Origin: Allodiplogaster sudhausi
Taxonomy: Eukaryota; Nematoda; Chromadorea; Rhabditida; Diplogasteridae
Length of the DNA stretch: 64,000 nt
Assembly: GCA_945643635.1 (NCBI GenBank)
Contig: CALZFC010000016.1
Span: 6,238,501 to 6,302,500 of the forward strand
Direction of reading: 5' to 3'
Shown piece after piece: positions 48,407-58,839 of this stretch (the stretch's first letter is position 1; each line of letters starts with the position of its first letter). The translations under genes and the position numbers were made by a program. A model generated the notes under the pieces. The model was not told the DNA's origin, did not search any database, and was given only the letters and a program-made list of their open reading frames with translations.

Positions 48407-50371
48407 CCTAGAATGCAGTAATGAGCAAGAAAATATCGTCAACAAGAATGGAAAAAAAGTAACTGTTCGCTTCCAAATAGCGAAGCACACTCAAAACTTT
48501 TTTGAGTACTCTTGTACCAATAATTACAACTATAAAGTTGAGCACTTTTAAGGTCAACCTTATTACTTGGCGAGAGAGTACACAAAAGTGAGAGACCAAA
48601 CGGAGCAATGATTTATAGCTTCCTTTTCCCTCTCTCGTCTTCCACACTCTTGCAGTTAGAAAAAGAGTTGACTGTTATGTTGACCACTTTTTAGCTGAGC
48701 ACGTTTCTTAAAGAGGGGATCTTTTTTGAAATAAGTTGAGCCCATCTTTCTTCTTTTCCATACTAATCTGCTTGTTTCAGTGTTCAACCTCAATCTTTTT
48801 TGTTAAAAAGTTGAGCTCAACTTTCGCCCTTTTTTCTTCCTAGATTAATAGCACCACACATTATATGTTCTGTCTGCATATCGATCGCCTACTTCCATGT
48901 GATAGATCCCCGCCCATTTCATCAGCATATTGACCCTACAAGCGAATAAGCAAGCAAATAGTCAGTAAATAGTCAAGTAAAACGTTTCCTTCTTTGAGAT
49001 TACTGCGTAGTCTTCAAGCCAAGAATCATTAAAAGGACAAGTCCTGTGAGATCAGCGCCAACTTTTGCCTTGAATATTTTGACTCAATGCAAAGAAAAAC
49101 GAAAGCTCAACTTCAGCTGCCTGTGCCAGGTTACCATGGATTCTGGATGCTGCAGACGAATGTGGACGCGGAAGACGCACCGTTTTCCAAGGAACTTTCG
49201 GCCCCCTCACGTTTCAGCAAAGAATAGTCTCGAAATTTTAGCCTCCCGCCCACCTTAACTGTTTTTGAAAGACTGCAAAGTTGTTAGCTCTCATTCTATG
49301 TCTTGAAAGAATTCATGTCTTGCTCAGCCGATACGAGTCGCTTGCATCTTAAATGTGTCAAATCTTCAGATCAACAAGGATAAACTGCACACGATGAAAG
49401 TGGTGCCGACAGTGCTGAGCATTCTTCTCGACTTTGCGCGCTGGTCCTCCGTAGCGTGCATTCGCTTCATCTACTTCAGTGCAAGCAGAGCAGAACGCAT
49501 CTTCTGGACGGTCGCTTCAATTCTTCTGTCAGTAAGGGATGACTTCCGAAACTGATACGATTTACGAACGATCGAAGTGTTTTCAACAAAGATCGCAGAA
49601 GTTGTAATATCTGACTGAATAGAAGACATGTCAAAATTTTCTAGTAGGTACAGTCTAAAAATTTATTTTCAGCGGAACTACGTTTTTCATAAGCATCGCA
49701 CTGTCCATTATCCGCTACATCGACTATCCTTCTCATATGATAACCACGATCGAATTCGACAAACTGGTCAAAGGAGCATGAGTTGATTATTTGAACCATT
49801 TCTCATCATACAGGAATTCCCGACGATTACTTTCTGCAATGCAAACCCGTTCAAACTGTCGGTCATCAACAAGAATCCGTCCTTCAGTGCGATCTCAGAA
49901 CTTCTTCAGGAATACAATGCTACGAGAATGCGTCAAGAAACCAATGACTCCTACGGACTCGTAAGTTGTTCATCAATGAAAAATAAGATATCATTGATTT
50001 CCAAGGCTTCGCTTGGTCTTCGTGAGAGGCAACTCGTGACGAAAGACATGGTGATGCTCTTGGCTGCAGACATAGCAGAGGTGGAGAAGGTATTAAAAGT
50101 TGACGACCGATGAAGATTCAAGATATCTTTATGGCTCCATGAATTTAACTGTTGTTCTTCTTATTCAATCCAGTAGTATCTGGCAATAATAGTGACTAAT
50201 AATAAAAAAGGCTATTTCAGTGATAAATCTTTTTCAGCTGCCATTGTTGTACAGCTTCGATGACCTGGTGTCCGAGTGCACGCTTGGAGGCAAACTCTGC
50301 TCAATGTCTGTGTCCCTTCTGTAGATCAATTGTCAACGTTCTTCAATTCAATACATCCAAACAAGTTTTAA

Positions 50372-52065
50372 GACAGCCTCTCCATAAGACTCGAGCACGG
50401 CATTATTGGGTGCTGCCCTGGGGAATTTTTTTCAAGTTCGTCTATGAAAATTGGCTCACCTATACAACTCGACGTCCTCTACAAGATACCGTACATTTTA
50501 ATTTTTTTTCAGAAAAATTCCGTTCGAGAAACAGTACAGTACCCTTCAAAATATGATGAACCATAACTCGGCTAATTTTCCGAATTTGACGAACACAAAG
50601 ATACCATTCGATAGCCCGTTGGACGCACTTCAATTTTGACCTGGGGTAAAAATTTCTAAAAATCCATTTTCGACCCAAAACACGGCCCTGAACATTTTTA
50701 TGACCACTTTTTGGCAAATTTTTGTTCATTTTTGGAAAGTGTACCCTGCAGTTTTTTGATATGTTGTAGCGGGTGAAATTTGCTACAAGTATTCATTTTC
50801 ATTACAAAAATTCCGATAGGCACACCTTGCGAAAAATGCGCGCGAGTCGGTCAAAATGGTGCATTTTCGGTCGCCGAGACACAGTGCAAGCGCATTCGTC
50901 GATCCATAACTACGTTCAATCTCAATATTACAAAATCGGAAGTATATCATCTAAGAGCTCTCATGGAGATCTTTAAATGTTACATACATACTTTTATTGA
51001 AAAGTTTGGATTTATATGGGAAATTTCGTTCTGTATAATAAGATGGCTTAAAAAACTACTTCAGAAACGTTTCCACATGGCGAATCATACATGAAATTTG
51101 ATACAAGATGAACTCCTTTCAATAGAATTCCATGCATACGATCTTTTGTTATAAGCCATAAGAATAGGATAACAAGGCCTTATGGAAAAACTGTAGAAAA
51201 AAAGGATTGGAATATTCTAATTAGAATAATCAAAAATGTGAATTCTTGGGCAAAATGACAGCGACGCTACTTTTATGATTTATAACAAAAGATCGTATGC
51301 ATGGATTTCCATTGAAAGGAGTTCATCCTGTAGCAAATTTCATCCTCTTTCTTTTGATGTATGTTTCGACAGGCGAAAATGTTTTTAAAGTAGTTTTTTA
51401 AGACTTCTAATTGTACAGAACGAAATTTCCCATATAAATTGAAACTTTTCAATAAAAGTATGTATATAACATTTGAAGATCTCCATGAGAGCTCTTAGAT
51501 GATATACTTAGGATTTTGTAATATTAAGATTGAGCGTAGTTATGGATCGATGAATGCGCTTGCACTGTGTCTCGGCGACCGAAAATGCACCATTTTGACC
51601 GACTCGCGCGCATTTTTCGCAAGGTGTGCCTATCAGGATTTTTGTAATGAAAATGAATTCTTGTAGCAAATTTCACCCGCTACAACATATCAAAAAACTG
51701 CAGGGTACACTTTCCAAAAATGAACAAAAATTTGCCAAAAAGTGGTCATAAAAATGTTCAGGGCCGTGTTTTGGGTCGAAAATGTATTTTTTAGAAAATT
51801 CACCCAAAATCAAACTTGAAGTGCGTCCAACGGGCTATCGAATGGTATCCTTATTTTCGTCGAATTCTGAAAACTAGCCGAGTTATGGTTCATCATATTT
51901 TGAAGGGTACTGTACTGTTTCTCGAACGGAATTTATCTGAAAAAAATTAAAATGTACGGTATGTTGTAGAGGACGTCGAGTTGTATAGGTGAGCCAATTT
52001 TCATAATCGAAATCGAAAAAAATTCCCCAGGGCAGGTCGTGCTCAAAGGTTACAGACATGCTGTC
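50372..52065. mobile_element. 1.7-kb foldback element at TTAA, inside a coding exon
   Basis: Nearly the whole element is two inverted arms of about 800 bp with almost no spacer (centre near 51220). It begins GACAGC and ends GCTGTC, with TTAA on both sides (50368-50371 and 52066-52069). Removing the element and one TTAA joins the channel exon in frame (..NTSKQVLRSWFSIHMD..). TTAA targeting is known for piggyBac and some Sola elements; the termini match no family I can name, and no transposase is present. Confidence 0.88.
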
Positions 52066-53846
52066 TTAAGGAGTTGGTTCTCAATTCACATGGACGCCGA
52101 ATTCGGCGCATGCCTGCAGTTCCAGCCAAACATTTCGATCGTTCGTCCTGGCATCAAATATGGACTCCGGATGCTGCTCACTATAAGGGTTTACACAATC
52201 GAATGCATCAATTAATAAATAAAAGTAAAATGATTCGACTATGTTAAATTACGACAGCAAGAAGATCCACTCACTCTGGAGAATGACTTCATGCCCACGA
52301 CGGAAAGTGCAAGCGTCCGATTCGCAATTCACAACAAGAGGCAAGTTGAATTTCAATTTGTTACTAAAAACACGACTACATATGTAAACGCCAGCAATAT
52401 TTTGCGCAGATTTAAAGTCTCCATCGAGACTACCTTAAGGTTAGAAGAGCTAACTTTTTTTTATAATGTTCATTTCAACACAAAACAAAAGAATTGAGAT
52501 ATTCACTCTCAACTGTGCCGCTGTTTCCTGTCGCTGTAGGGAAGCAATCGTCGATTGTAATCGAAAAGGTGCGCATACGAAATACGAGATATGAAGGTCA
52601 ACAGTGACTAATCATCATGTCTCTTGATCATATCATAGCAAGTGACGATTCGCGCGAACAGCCCCTACACGAGCTGCGTCGATGAGCCGGACACCGATTC
52701 CAACTATTATACCGTTCATAATACATACTAGCCCATGCAAATGGAGAAATATTCATTCAAAACTCAAAAATCGTGCTGGCTTGCAGGGAATGAACTACAC
52801 GAAACGTGGTTGCATGAACGCCTGTCGGCAGAGACAAACGATCAAACGGTAAAATGACTGGCAATAGCCGGTGAATCTGAATAGCAACAAAAAAAATTTG
52901 ACTAATAAAATACATATGTCAGATGTGGCTGTGCCGACCCACGTATTCCCCTCGGGAACAACAGTGCAATGCTCTGTCGGACAATGGAAGAACGTAAGAT
53001 AGCCATCTTTAAGTTGTGGATACTATGTCCTCTGATGTGAGAGGAAGTTGATCTTATTCTTAGTAAAATGCATGCGTATCCTTCTTCGACACCGAATTCG
53101 CCCAACGAACGAGGCCGAGAAGAAAGAGCTCGCGTGTTCTTGCCCGCATGCATGCAATGAGGAATCCTATCTGCCTACGCTCACCACTGCCGAGTGTGTA
53201 ATATTACTATACAAAACATTACATTTGATTGAATTGAAACATATATGTACGTATATAAAGATTGCCATCCATTCAATATCAGATACCCGTCGGCCAAATT
53301 CACAGTCAGCACGGGCACACAGGAGCAACACGAAAAACTAATAGTAGGATCGAATTTTATCAATATTTAGTGCCTATAAATGTATTTCCCAGTATTCACT
53401 GGTCAAAGGCTCGTCCTTCGTTGTCATTTAGGAGAAGCAGAAACCATTCTGGACCTCGCCATCGACCTCAAAAACCACAAAGGCGTCTTCGGAATCAAGT
53501 CCATCATCAGTGACTCAGACTACAATTCCGAAAACACCTTACACGACGTCTACTCCATCCAGCAGAAGTACATCGGTAACAACAATGAATTTTTTTAAAG
53601 ATTTTGCCAGCTAGAACATTTTGACATGTCTTATATTCAGTCAGATATCACCACCACTTCTGTTGAAAACACTTCGGATACCACGACCACTACATCTACG
53701 TTAAAAATGCCAACCACAACGGCGTCACGTGAAATGAGTTCAACATCAGTTACTCAGACTACAATTTACACGACATCTACATCATCCACCATTAGTACTA
53801 CGGTAACGGAAATAATTTTTTACGCGTTGTCAACTTGAAGCCTTTT

Positions 53847-53882
53847 ATCGCTTCTCGGCCTTTTGGCTAAGATCAAAGTGTA
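53847..53882 (+). ncRNA. U2 snRNA 5'-end fragment (pseudogene)
   Basis: 36 nt match the start of U2 spliceosomal RNA (ATCGCTTCTCGGCCTTTTGG then CTAAGATCAAAGTGTA), including the first stem. The match stops right after the start of the branch-recognition region, so it is a truncated copy. It sits between two Thr-rich exons of the channel gene, in the same orientation. A U2-derived retroposed fragment is most likely. Confidence 0.85.
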
Positions 53883-54377
53883 TTGAAATTTAAGAATGGA
53901 CACTTCTCCTATTCAGTCAGATATCCGCACTTCTGCGATTGCTGTTGAAAGCACTTCGGATACCACGACCACGTCTACTACAACTGTGGTAAAAACATTA
54001 TGGTTTATGAATTTTCAAATACAACGAAACGCAATTTGTCTTTCAATTGAGAATCATCGTAATTTTCCTCCATTCTTTCAGCATACAGCGTGCGAAATAT
54101 TTAAGTACTATCTATATTATAAATTTAAACAAAGTTAAATACAACAAAATATGCGAAAGAGGTTCTGGAGAAAATTGAATTCATTCTCATCGTCAGTTGC
54201 TTCTGCCCACAGTCTGCGATCTTCTTGAAAGAATATGCCCACGCAGCAAAAGTAACTGTTGTGACAATCTTGGTTGCGTTCTGGCCAACACCAGCGCAGC
54301 GGAGGTGGACGAAGACTGCATGAAAAGACTCAGCAACTCGAGTGGTTGCTTCGACCGTACGCTAAATTATCACAATT

Positions 54378-54380
54378 ACC

Positions 54381-54415
<35 letters not shown>

Positions 54416-54462
54416 GGAGCGAAAGAGATAGAGAGAGAAAGAGATAGAGAGAGAAGACTAAG
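54378..54462 (+). repeat. GA microsatellite
   Basis: Directly follows the Cys-rich channel exon that ends near 54360 and extends its frame artificially as Arg/Glu codons. Confidence 0.9.
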
Positions 54463-54909
54463 TGAAACACATTAATATATTCTCAGTTTCGTGTAATATC
54501 ATTTATCGCAGATCACAATATGCCTCTTGATAAAATTACGTCACTGCTGAAAGTCGGTTTTTCGCAATCTGGGAAGGTAAGACAAGCTTCTTTTTACCAT
54601 ACCTTCCACGTTACCAGGCAAAGTCCATAATTCCAAATAACGGCAGCGAGAACAGAAAAGAGGCAGTAAAGAAGTGATTGAGTGAAATATGAGTCCCCTT
54701 TATCTCTTCAGGTCACTCCGTGTGATTTGATCTCAAATATTTGCTGCGGTCAAGATAGTAGCTGCGGGACAAAACAGGGCACCATGACGGCCATGGACAA
54801 CGACTTCCCGAACTGGATGGACTCCTGTGGAAGCACGACGAAAGGTGGTGCTTACGACTTTGAATCATACTCTACGAATTATAAATTTATTTCATTATAT
54901 TAAATATAA

Positions 54910-55790
54910 TACTATAGCGTGAAGCTGGTTCAGTAACGTTAAACAATCCCCAGAGACGCATTGCGTTTCGCTAGCGATAGCAAGAATGCATGCACAGTGC
55001 AATAATCAGGAGTTTCTTAGCCAAGCATCGCTGGTTTGCGGGAAATTCTTCTGTAAACAAGCAACAAGCTCGAATTTGAAAACATTTGTATTTTACTACT
55101 CCTGAAGAGTGGGTGATCGCAAATAAATGGGAGTTTAGAATTCGGTGATATCTCTCTCCAATGGTAACACAAAGTGTACCATTTTATAGGTTCTGGAGCA
55201 TAATTGACGTTAAATATGAGAAAATGCATACTTATGCGAACAAATATGAGTTATTATGTTGCATGTTAAAACAACACGAGGAATCGTATATTATTTAAGG
55301 TCGTCGGAAGCGGTCTTCATCACTACAAGATCTATTGGAGACTAGTGGCACAGCTGGCGTTAGTCTTCATATAACACAGAGCCTTTGCTTGCAAAAGTTT
55401 TCTCAACATCATTTAGGATACATATATAACTAGAAAAAGTTACAGGTTTAGAGAATTGAAGTGGCATTGCCGGATGCAAACAAAATATATCTTGTGCATA
55501 TTTTCAGCTCGGCAGTTGCGAGCCTTGGAACATTAATTTCGCGTCTGTCGATAAATGCATTGCCTGGTTGTCATCCAATTACATATATTCACTATATAAG
55601 ATGTAATTAATTAACTTGTAATGTTAAGGTACAAAAGGAATGCTCTCATTGTGAATATTTACTTCGGTACACTCGCATCGAAAACGTACAGCGAGAAGGC
55701 GTCCTATACAGTATGGTTGGAAGAGAGGCAACAACAAAAAATTCACCGTTCATAGTTGTCAATCACTTGTCATCTCTATACAAACATGCA
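54910..55790. other. intronic sequence, nothing recognised
   Basis: AT-rich stretch between the Cys-rich exon and the pogo-like MITE. No exon with convincing splice sites. Confidence 0.5.
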
Positions 55791-55792
55791 TA

Positions 55793-56220
55793 CCGTATTT
55801 TCTCTATTAGTGCCCCCGGGGGCACTATTTTTCAATAACCTTGCGAGAGGGGGGCACTATTAGAGGGGGGTTCTATTAGAGGGAGGGGTACTATTTTTCA
55901 ATGTGATTGGCTAAAAGTTTGTAAACAACAATTTATTCCTAACAAAAGATATTTGTCGCTCCTCTTCAATTGAATCATCACCGGAAGATCCATGTTACTG
56001 TAAATTTTGAATCAAATGGAATTAATTCATTGGGAAGAACCTCCAGAATCCATTCGAGGTACATCTCGAGCCTACCTATTAGACTAATAGGTAGGCACTA
56101 TTGGAGGGGGGGGGGGGTTCTATTAGAGGGAGGGGTACTATTTTTCAATATCCTCGCGAGAGGGGGCACTATTAGAGGGGGGTTCTAATAGAGGGAGGGG
56201 CACTAATAGAGAAAATACGG
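55793..56220. mobile_element. pogo/Tc1-like MITE, copy 2 (expanded)
   Basis: 428 bp with the same TIR as 23312-23435 and TA on both sides. The interior holds repeated units of GGGGGGTTCTATTAGAGGGA type on both sides of an AT-rich core, so it is either the longer parent form or an expanded derivative. It lies in the intron just before the TM2 exon of the channel gene. Confidence 0.88.
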
Positions 56221-56542
56221 TATATACATGCATGCATGTCTAACTACGGGCGGGCAAATAACCATCATTTACAGCGGTTGTACACCAATAGTATCGCGAT
56301 TTCGCAGTTTCAATGGTTTTTTCTTGTGTATGCTTCTCTCTAAGCTCTCGGACGCCCTCGCGGAACTCGGCGGGCAGGCTGGCATCTGGTTGGGCCTCTC
56401 CGTAATCACTCTTGTCGAGATCGGCACAATGCTGCTCATCTTCGCACTCTACGCTTTTCATCGTATTCGACGCCTTTTCCCGCGCACCACTCAAACGGTG
56501 CCGGACGAGCGTGGCGATGTGAGTGACGGTATTGAAGAATAA

Positions 56543-57207
56543 GAACACTAACGTGTGATACAACAGATCAACACATCTTTATGTCTATGCATCAAGAAAA
56601 ACTGAAATAGCACTACACTTACAAATTTAAAATTACAAAAAAATTGTACGCCTCACATCAGGTGGAGAACGAGAAGAGACCAGTAGTGAGACGATTGAGT
56701 GTCATAGAGTGAACGACATTTCTTGCCTGCCCGTTCTCATCCTTCTCTTTTGCTACACCATGTATTACACCATGTACACGTAATCTCGCTCTCATTTTCT
56801 TGTCTAGAAAAACTACTTTGTAAGACGTCGCTTGAAATATTTTTTTTAAAGATATTGTACGCATGATATCTCGGCTAATTTATCTATTTTAACACATAGA
56901 TTAGAGGAGATGACAACGAATCAGATCTATGTATGCAGATTGTAGACAACGATAAAATATTCCAGTTTAGCTACCCAAATTTGCAGTTTCTACATTTCAA
57001 AAGAATCTCTCTCCTGTTCCTGGGGAAGTCTAGAAGGTTCAGGGAAGTGCCAAGTTCTGCCCGGCGTATGAAATCAATAAATTGCACGCAATAGAGAGGA
57101 AGAGAGAGGGAGAGATGGAGAGAAAGAGAGAGATAGAAAGAGGAACAGATAGATCGAGAAAAGAGCCATGAGGGAATTAAAGAGTGAGTGTGTATGTTTG
57201 TATGTGT

Positions 57208-57250
<43 letters not shown>

Positions 57251-57900
57251 GTAGAGAGACTTTGAGAGAGAAAGGGAGATATACAAGTTTTATTCGGGAT
57301 GTCCGAAATATTTAAAAGAAATGTCATTCTCTGTGCACCGGTGGTTTATGTTGTGGAATATTATTTATATTTATGGTTGTTCAACGAAAAGTTGATGTAG
57401 ACAAAGCTCCAGCGTCTTTCAAAAGCAATATTATAAAAGCGGAAACAAGATAAATGTGTGCATATTTAGAAAATATCTATGGCGAGTGCACTTCATTTGT
57501 CCAACACTGCTTTTTTATTACAATTAAAACTTAGCTGTTTGTTTGCATGAAAAGTATTGACATCAGTGCGAGAGCAGCGAGACTTCTAAATATAATTTTT
57601 CGTATTTAGTTTTTTTTTTCAGTTGGACGGTCACGGATCGTATTGTAGAAAAAAAACACACAGAATTATATAACTCGTCCTCCTCCTTGATCCCACATGA
57701 ACTGTGCGCAGCTAATTTAATAATTCAACTTTTGCAATAGTTCATACTTATGTATCTTGAATGACATCATTTGATTATTGATGAATACGGCCAATGTCGG
57801 GTGCAATAAATGTTCGTTCCGCTAACACAATGTTTTGAAACAGGTTTGCTTCTTATAGTTTGAATAACATGTATGTGGATTCGTCACCTCGCTTCTTCGT
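56543..57900. other. no gene seen
   Basis: AT-rich spacer with a GA microsatellite at about 57085-57262. Nothing else recognised before the LINE. Confidence 0.6.
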
Positions 57901-57956
57901 GGCCTTCCCTACTCCTCTGACGACAAGGATCAGATGCAAGTGATCACGTGCTCTGA

Positions 57957-58838
57957 GTGATGGGCCCTCCCCCACCTAAGCGTCATGCTTCGTCACCCAC
58001 AGCCCCCCCCATTGTCGACTCCTCGAAGCTCTCGCAGAATCTGCAGAAGCTGGTCACCGACACCCTCGACTACGCTAATGGCAACGCTCCGGCTGGGATG
58101 AACAAGGACGCATGGAAAGGTCTGTCTAGTTTGCTCGTTCTTTTGGCCTCGACAGTCGAGCGCCTGTCCATTTTCTCACCTCCCGCGCCGCCTGCTGTCT
58201 CTTCTCCATCCTCTCTCTCTCACTCTCACCCTGGCCTGTCTTTCCCGTCTGCGTCCTCTGCTCTCTCTCATGCTCTCTCGCCTCCCACTGCTGAGTCTCC
58301 TGCTGAAAGGCACCTCCGTGAGAGATCACTGGTGGTTGCTAATCTGCCAGAGAGTGACGCATCCGGTGTATCGGCTAAAGTGGTTGCAGACGAGAGTGCC
58401 ATTGCAAGCCTACTTGGTGTTCTTGGCGTGGAGGCGCGTGCCCAGACTGTGTTTAGAATGGGCCGCGCCAGTGACAAGCCCCGTCTTGTGAAGGTGACTC
58501 TGCCTACGCGGAGTCATCTGTTGATGGCACTGAGGAATGGCAGACTCCTTCGGGATCTGCCTGATTGGCGCAATGTCTTTGTGAGGAGAAGCATGACTTT
58601 GGATGAGAGGAGGAAGTGGAGTCAACTACGTGTGCAAGCCTCTCAACTGAATAAGAGCGATAGTACAGCTGGATGGGTTGTGTACAGGATGGAGCTTTGG
58701 CGTAAGTCGGAGATCTCTGGTCGCCGCAGGCTGACCATGCCACCTCCTCTTCCTGGGGCACTTCCCGATGAAAGCGCACATATGAATGTTGATGAAACGC
58801 CCTCCTCTCCCAACGGACGGGAAAACAGTCAAAGCTAG
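57957..58838 (+). CDS. LINE ORF1 protein, 293 aa
   Basis: Intact frame. The N-terminal half is Pro/Ser-rich with a helical segment (SQNLQKLVTDTLDYANG). The C-terminal half has VFRMGRASDKPRLVKVTLP and VFVRRSMTLDERRKW, typical of the nucleic-acid-binding ORF1 proteins of CR1-like elements. It would coat the element RNA. The stop at 58836-58838 overlaps the start of the ORF2 frame, consistent with linked translation of both ORFs. Confidence 0.85.
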   Translation: MMGPPPPKRHASSPTAPPIVDSSKLSQNLQKLVTDTLDYANGNAPAGMNKDAWKGLSSLLVLLASTVERLSIFSPPAPPAVSSPSSLSHSHPGLSFPSASSALSHALSPPTAESPAERHLRERSLVVANLPESDASGVSAKVVADESAIASLLGVLGVEARAQTVFRMGRASDKPRLVKVTLPTRSHLLMALRNGRLLRDLPDWRNVFVRRSMTLDERRKWSQLRVQASQLNKSDSTAGWVVYRMELWRKSEISGRRRLTMPPPLPGALPDESAHMNVDETPSSPNGRENSQS

Positions 58839-58839
58839 G

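Larger units (their letters stand above)
45057..48856. mobile_element. PIF/Harbinger DNA transposon, complete-looking
   Basis: 3.8-kb element with 24-bp identical TIR ends beginning TGGTGCTATTAATCTAGG, then weaker similarity including GAGCTCAAC blocks. It is flanked by CAC at 45054-45056 and 48857-48859, a 3-bp duplication as expected for the superfamily, though not the usual TWA. It carries the two genes typical of Harbinger, a DDE transposase and a Myb/SANT-like protein, in convergent orientation. It lies between the two oppositely transcribed DEG/ENaC regions. Confidence 0.92.
49373..56542 (+). pseudogene. DEG/ENaC channel gene(s), disrupted
   Basis: Plus-strand exons. About 49373-49527: N terminus, FARWSSVACIRFIYFSAS and start of TM1. 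49673-49766: rest of TM1. 49814-49960: EFPTITFCNANPFKLS, the family's post-TM1 motif. 50006-50089. 50238-50304 continuing at 50324-50371, then, after a foldback insertion, 52066-52195: FGACLQFQPN, RPGIKYGL. About 52270-52350. About 52638-52712: RANSPYTSCVDE. 52787-52848: KRGCMNACRQ. 52923-52993: CGCADPRIP. About 53120-53195: CSCPHACNEESYLP. Then Thr-rich exons at 53650-54000, Cys-rich exons at about 54200-54360 and 54710-54850, and TM2 at 56345-56542 (LAELGGQAGIWLGLSVI) with a stop. Exons 2-4 join in phase. The Thr-rich block lies after the Cys-Pro motif, unlike the minus-strand gene, so this may be two incomplete paralogues run together. The foldback splits a coding exon. Confidence 0.75.

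Noticed and set aside
49046..49258. Open frame just upstream of the plus-strand channel gene
   Set aside because: No homology to the family's N terminus, no consistent splice to the first recognised exon; the next stretch (49373-49527) fits the N terminus better.
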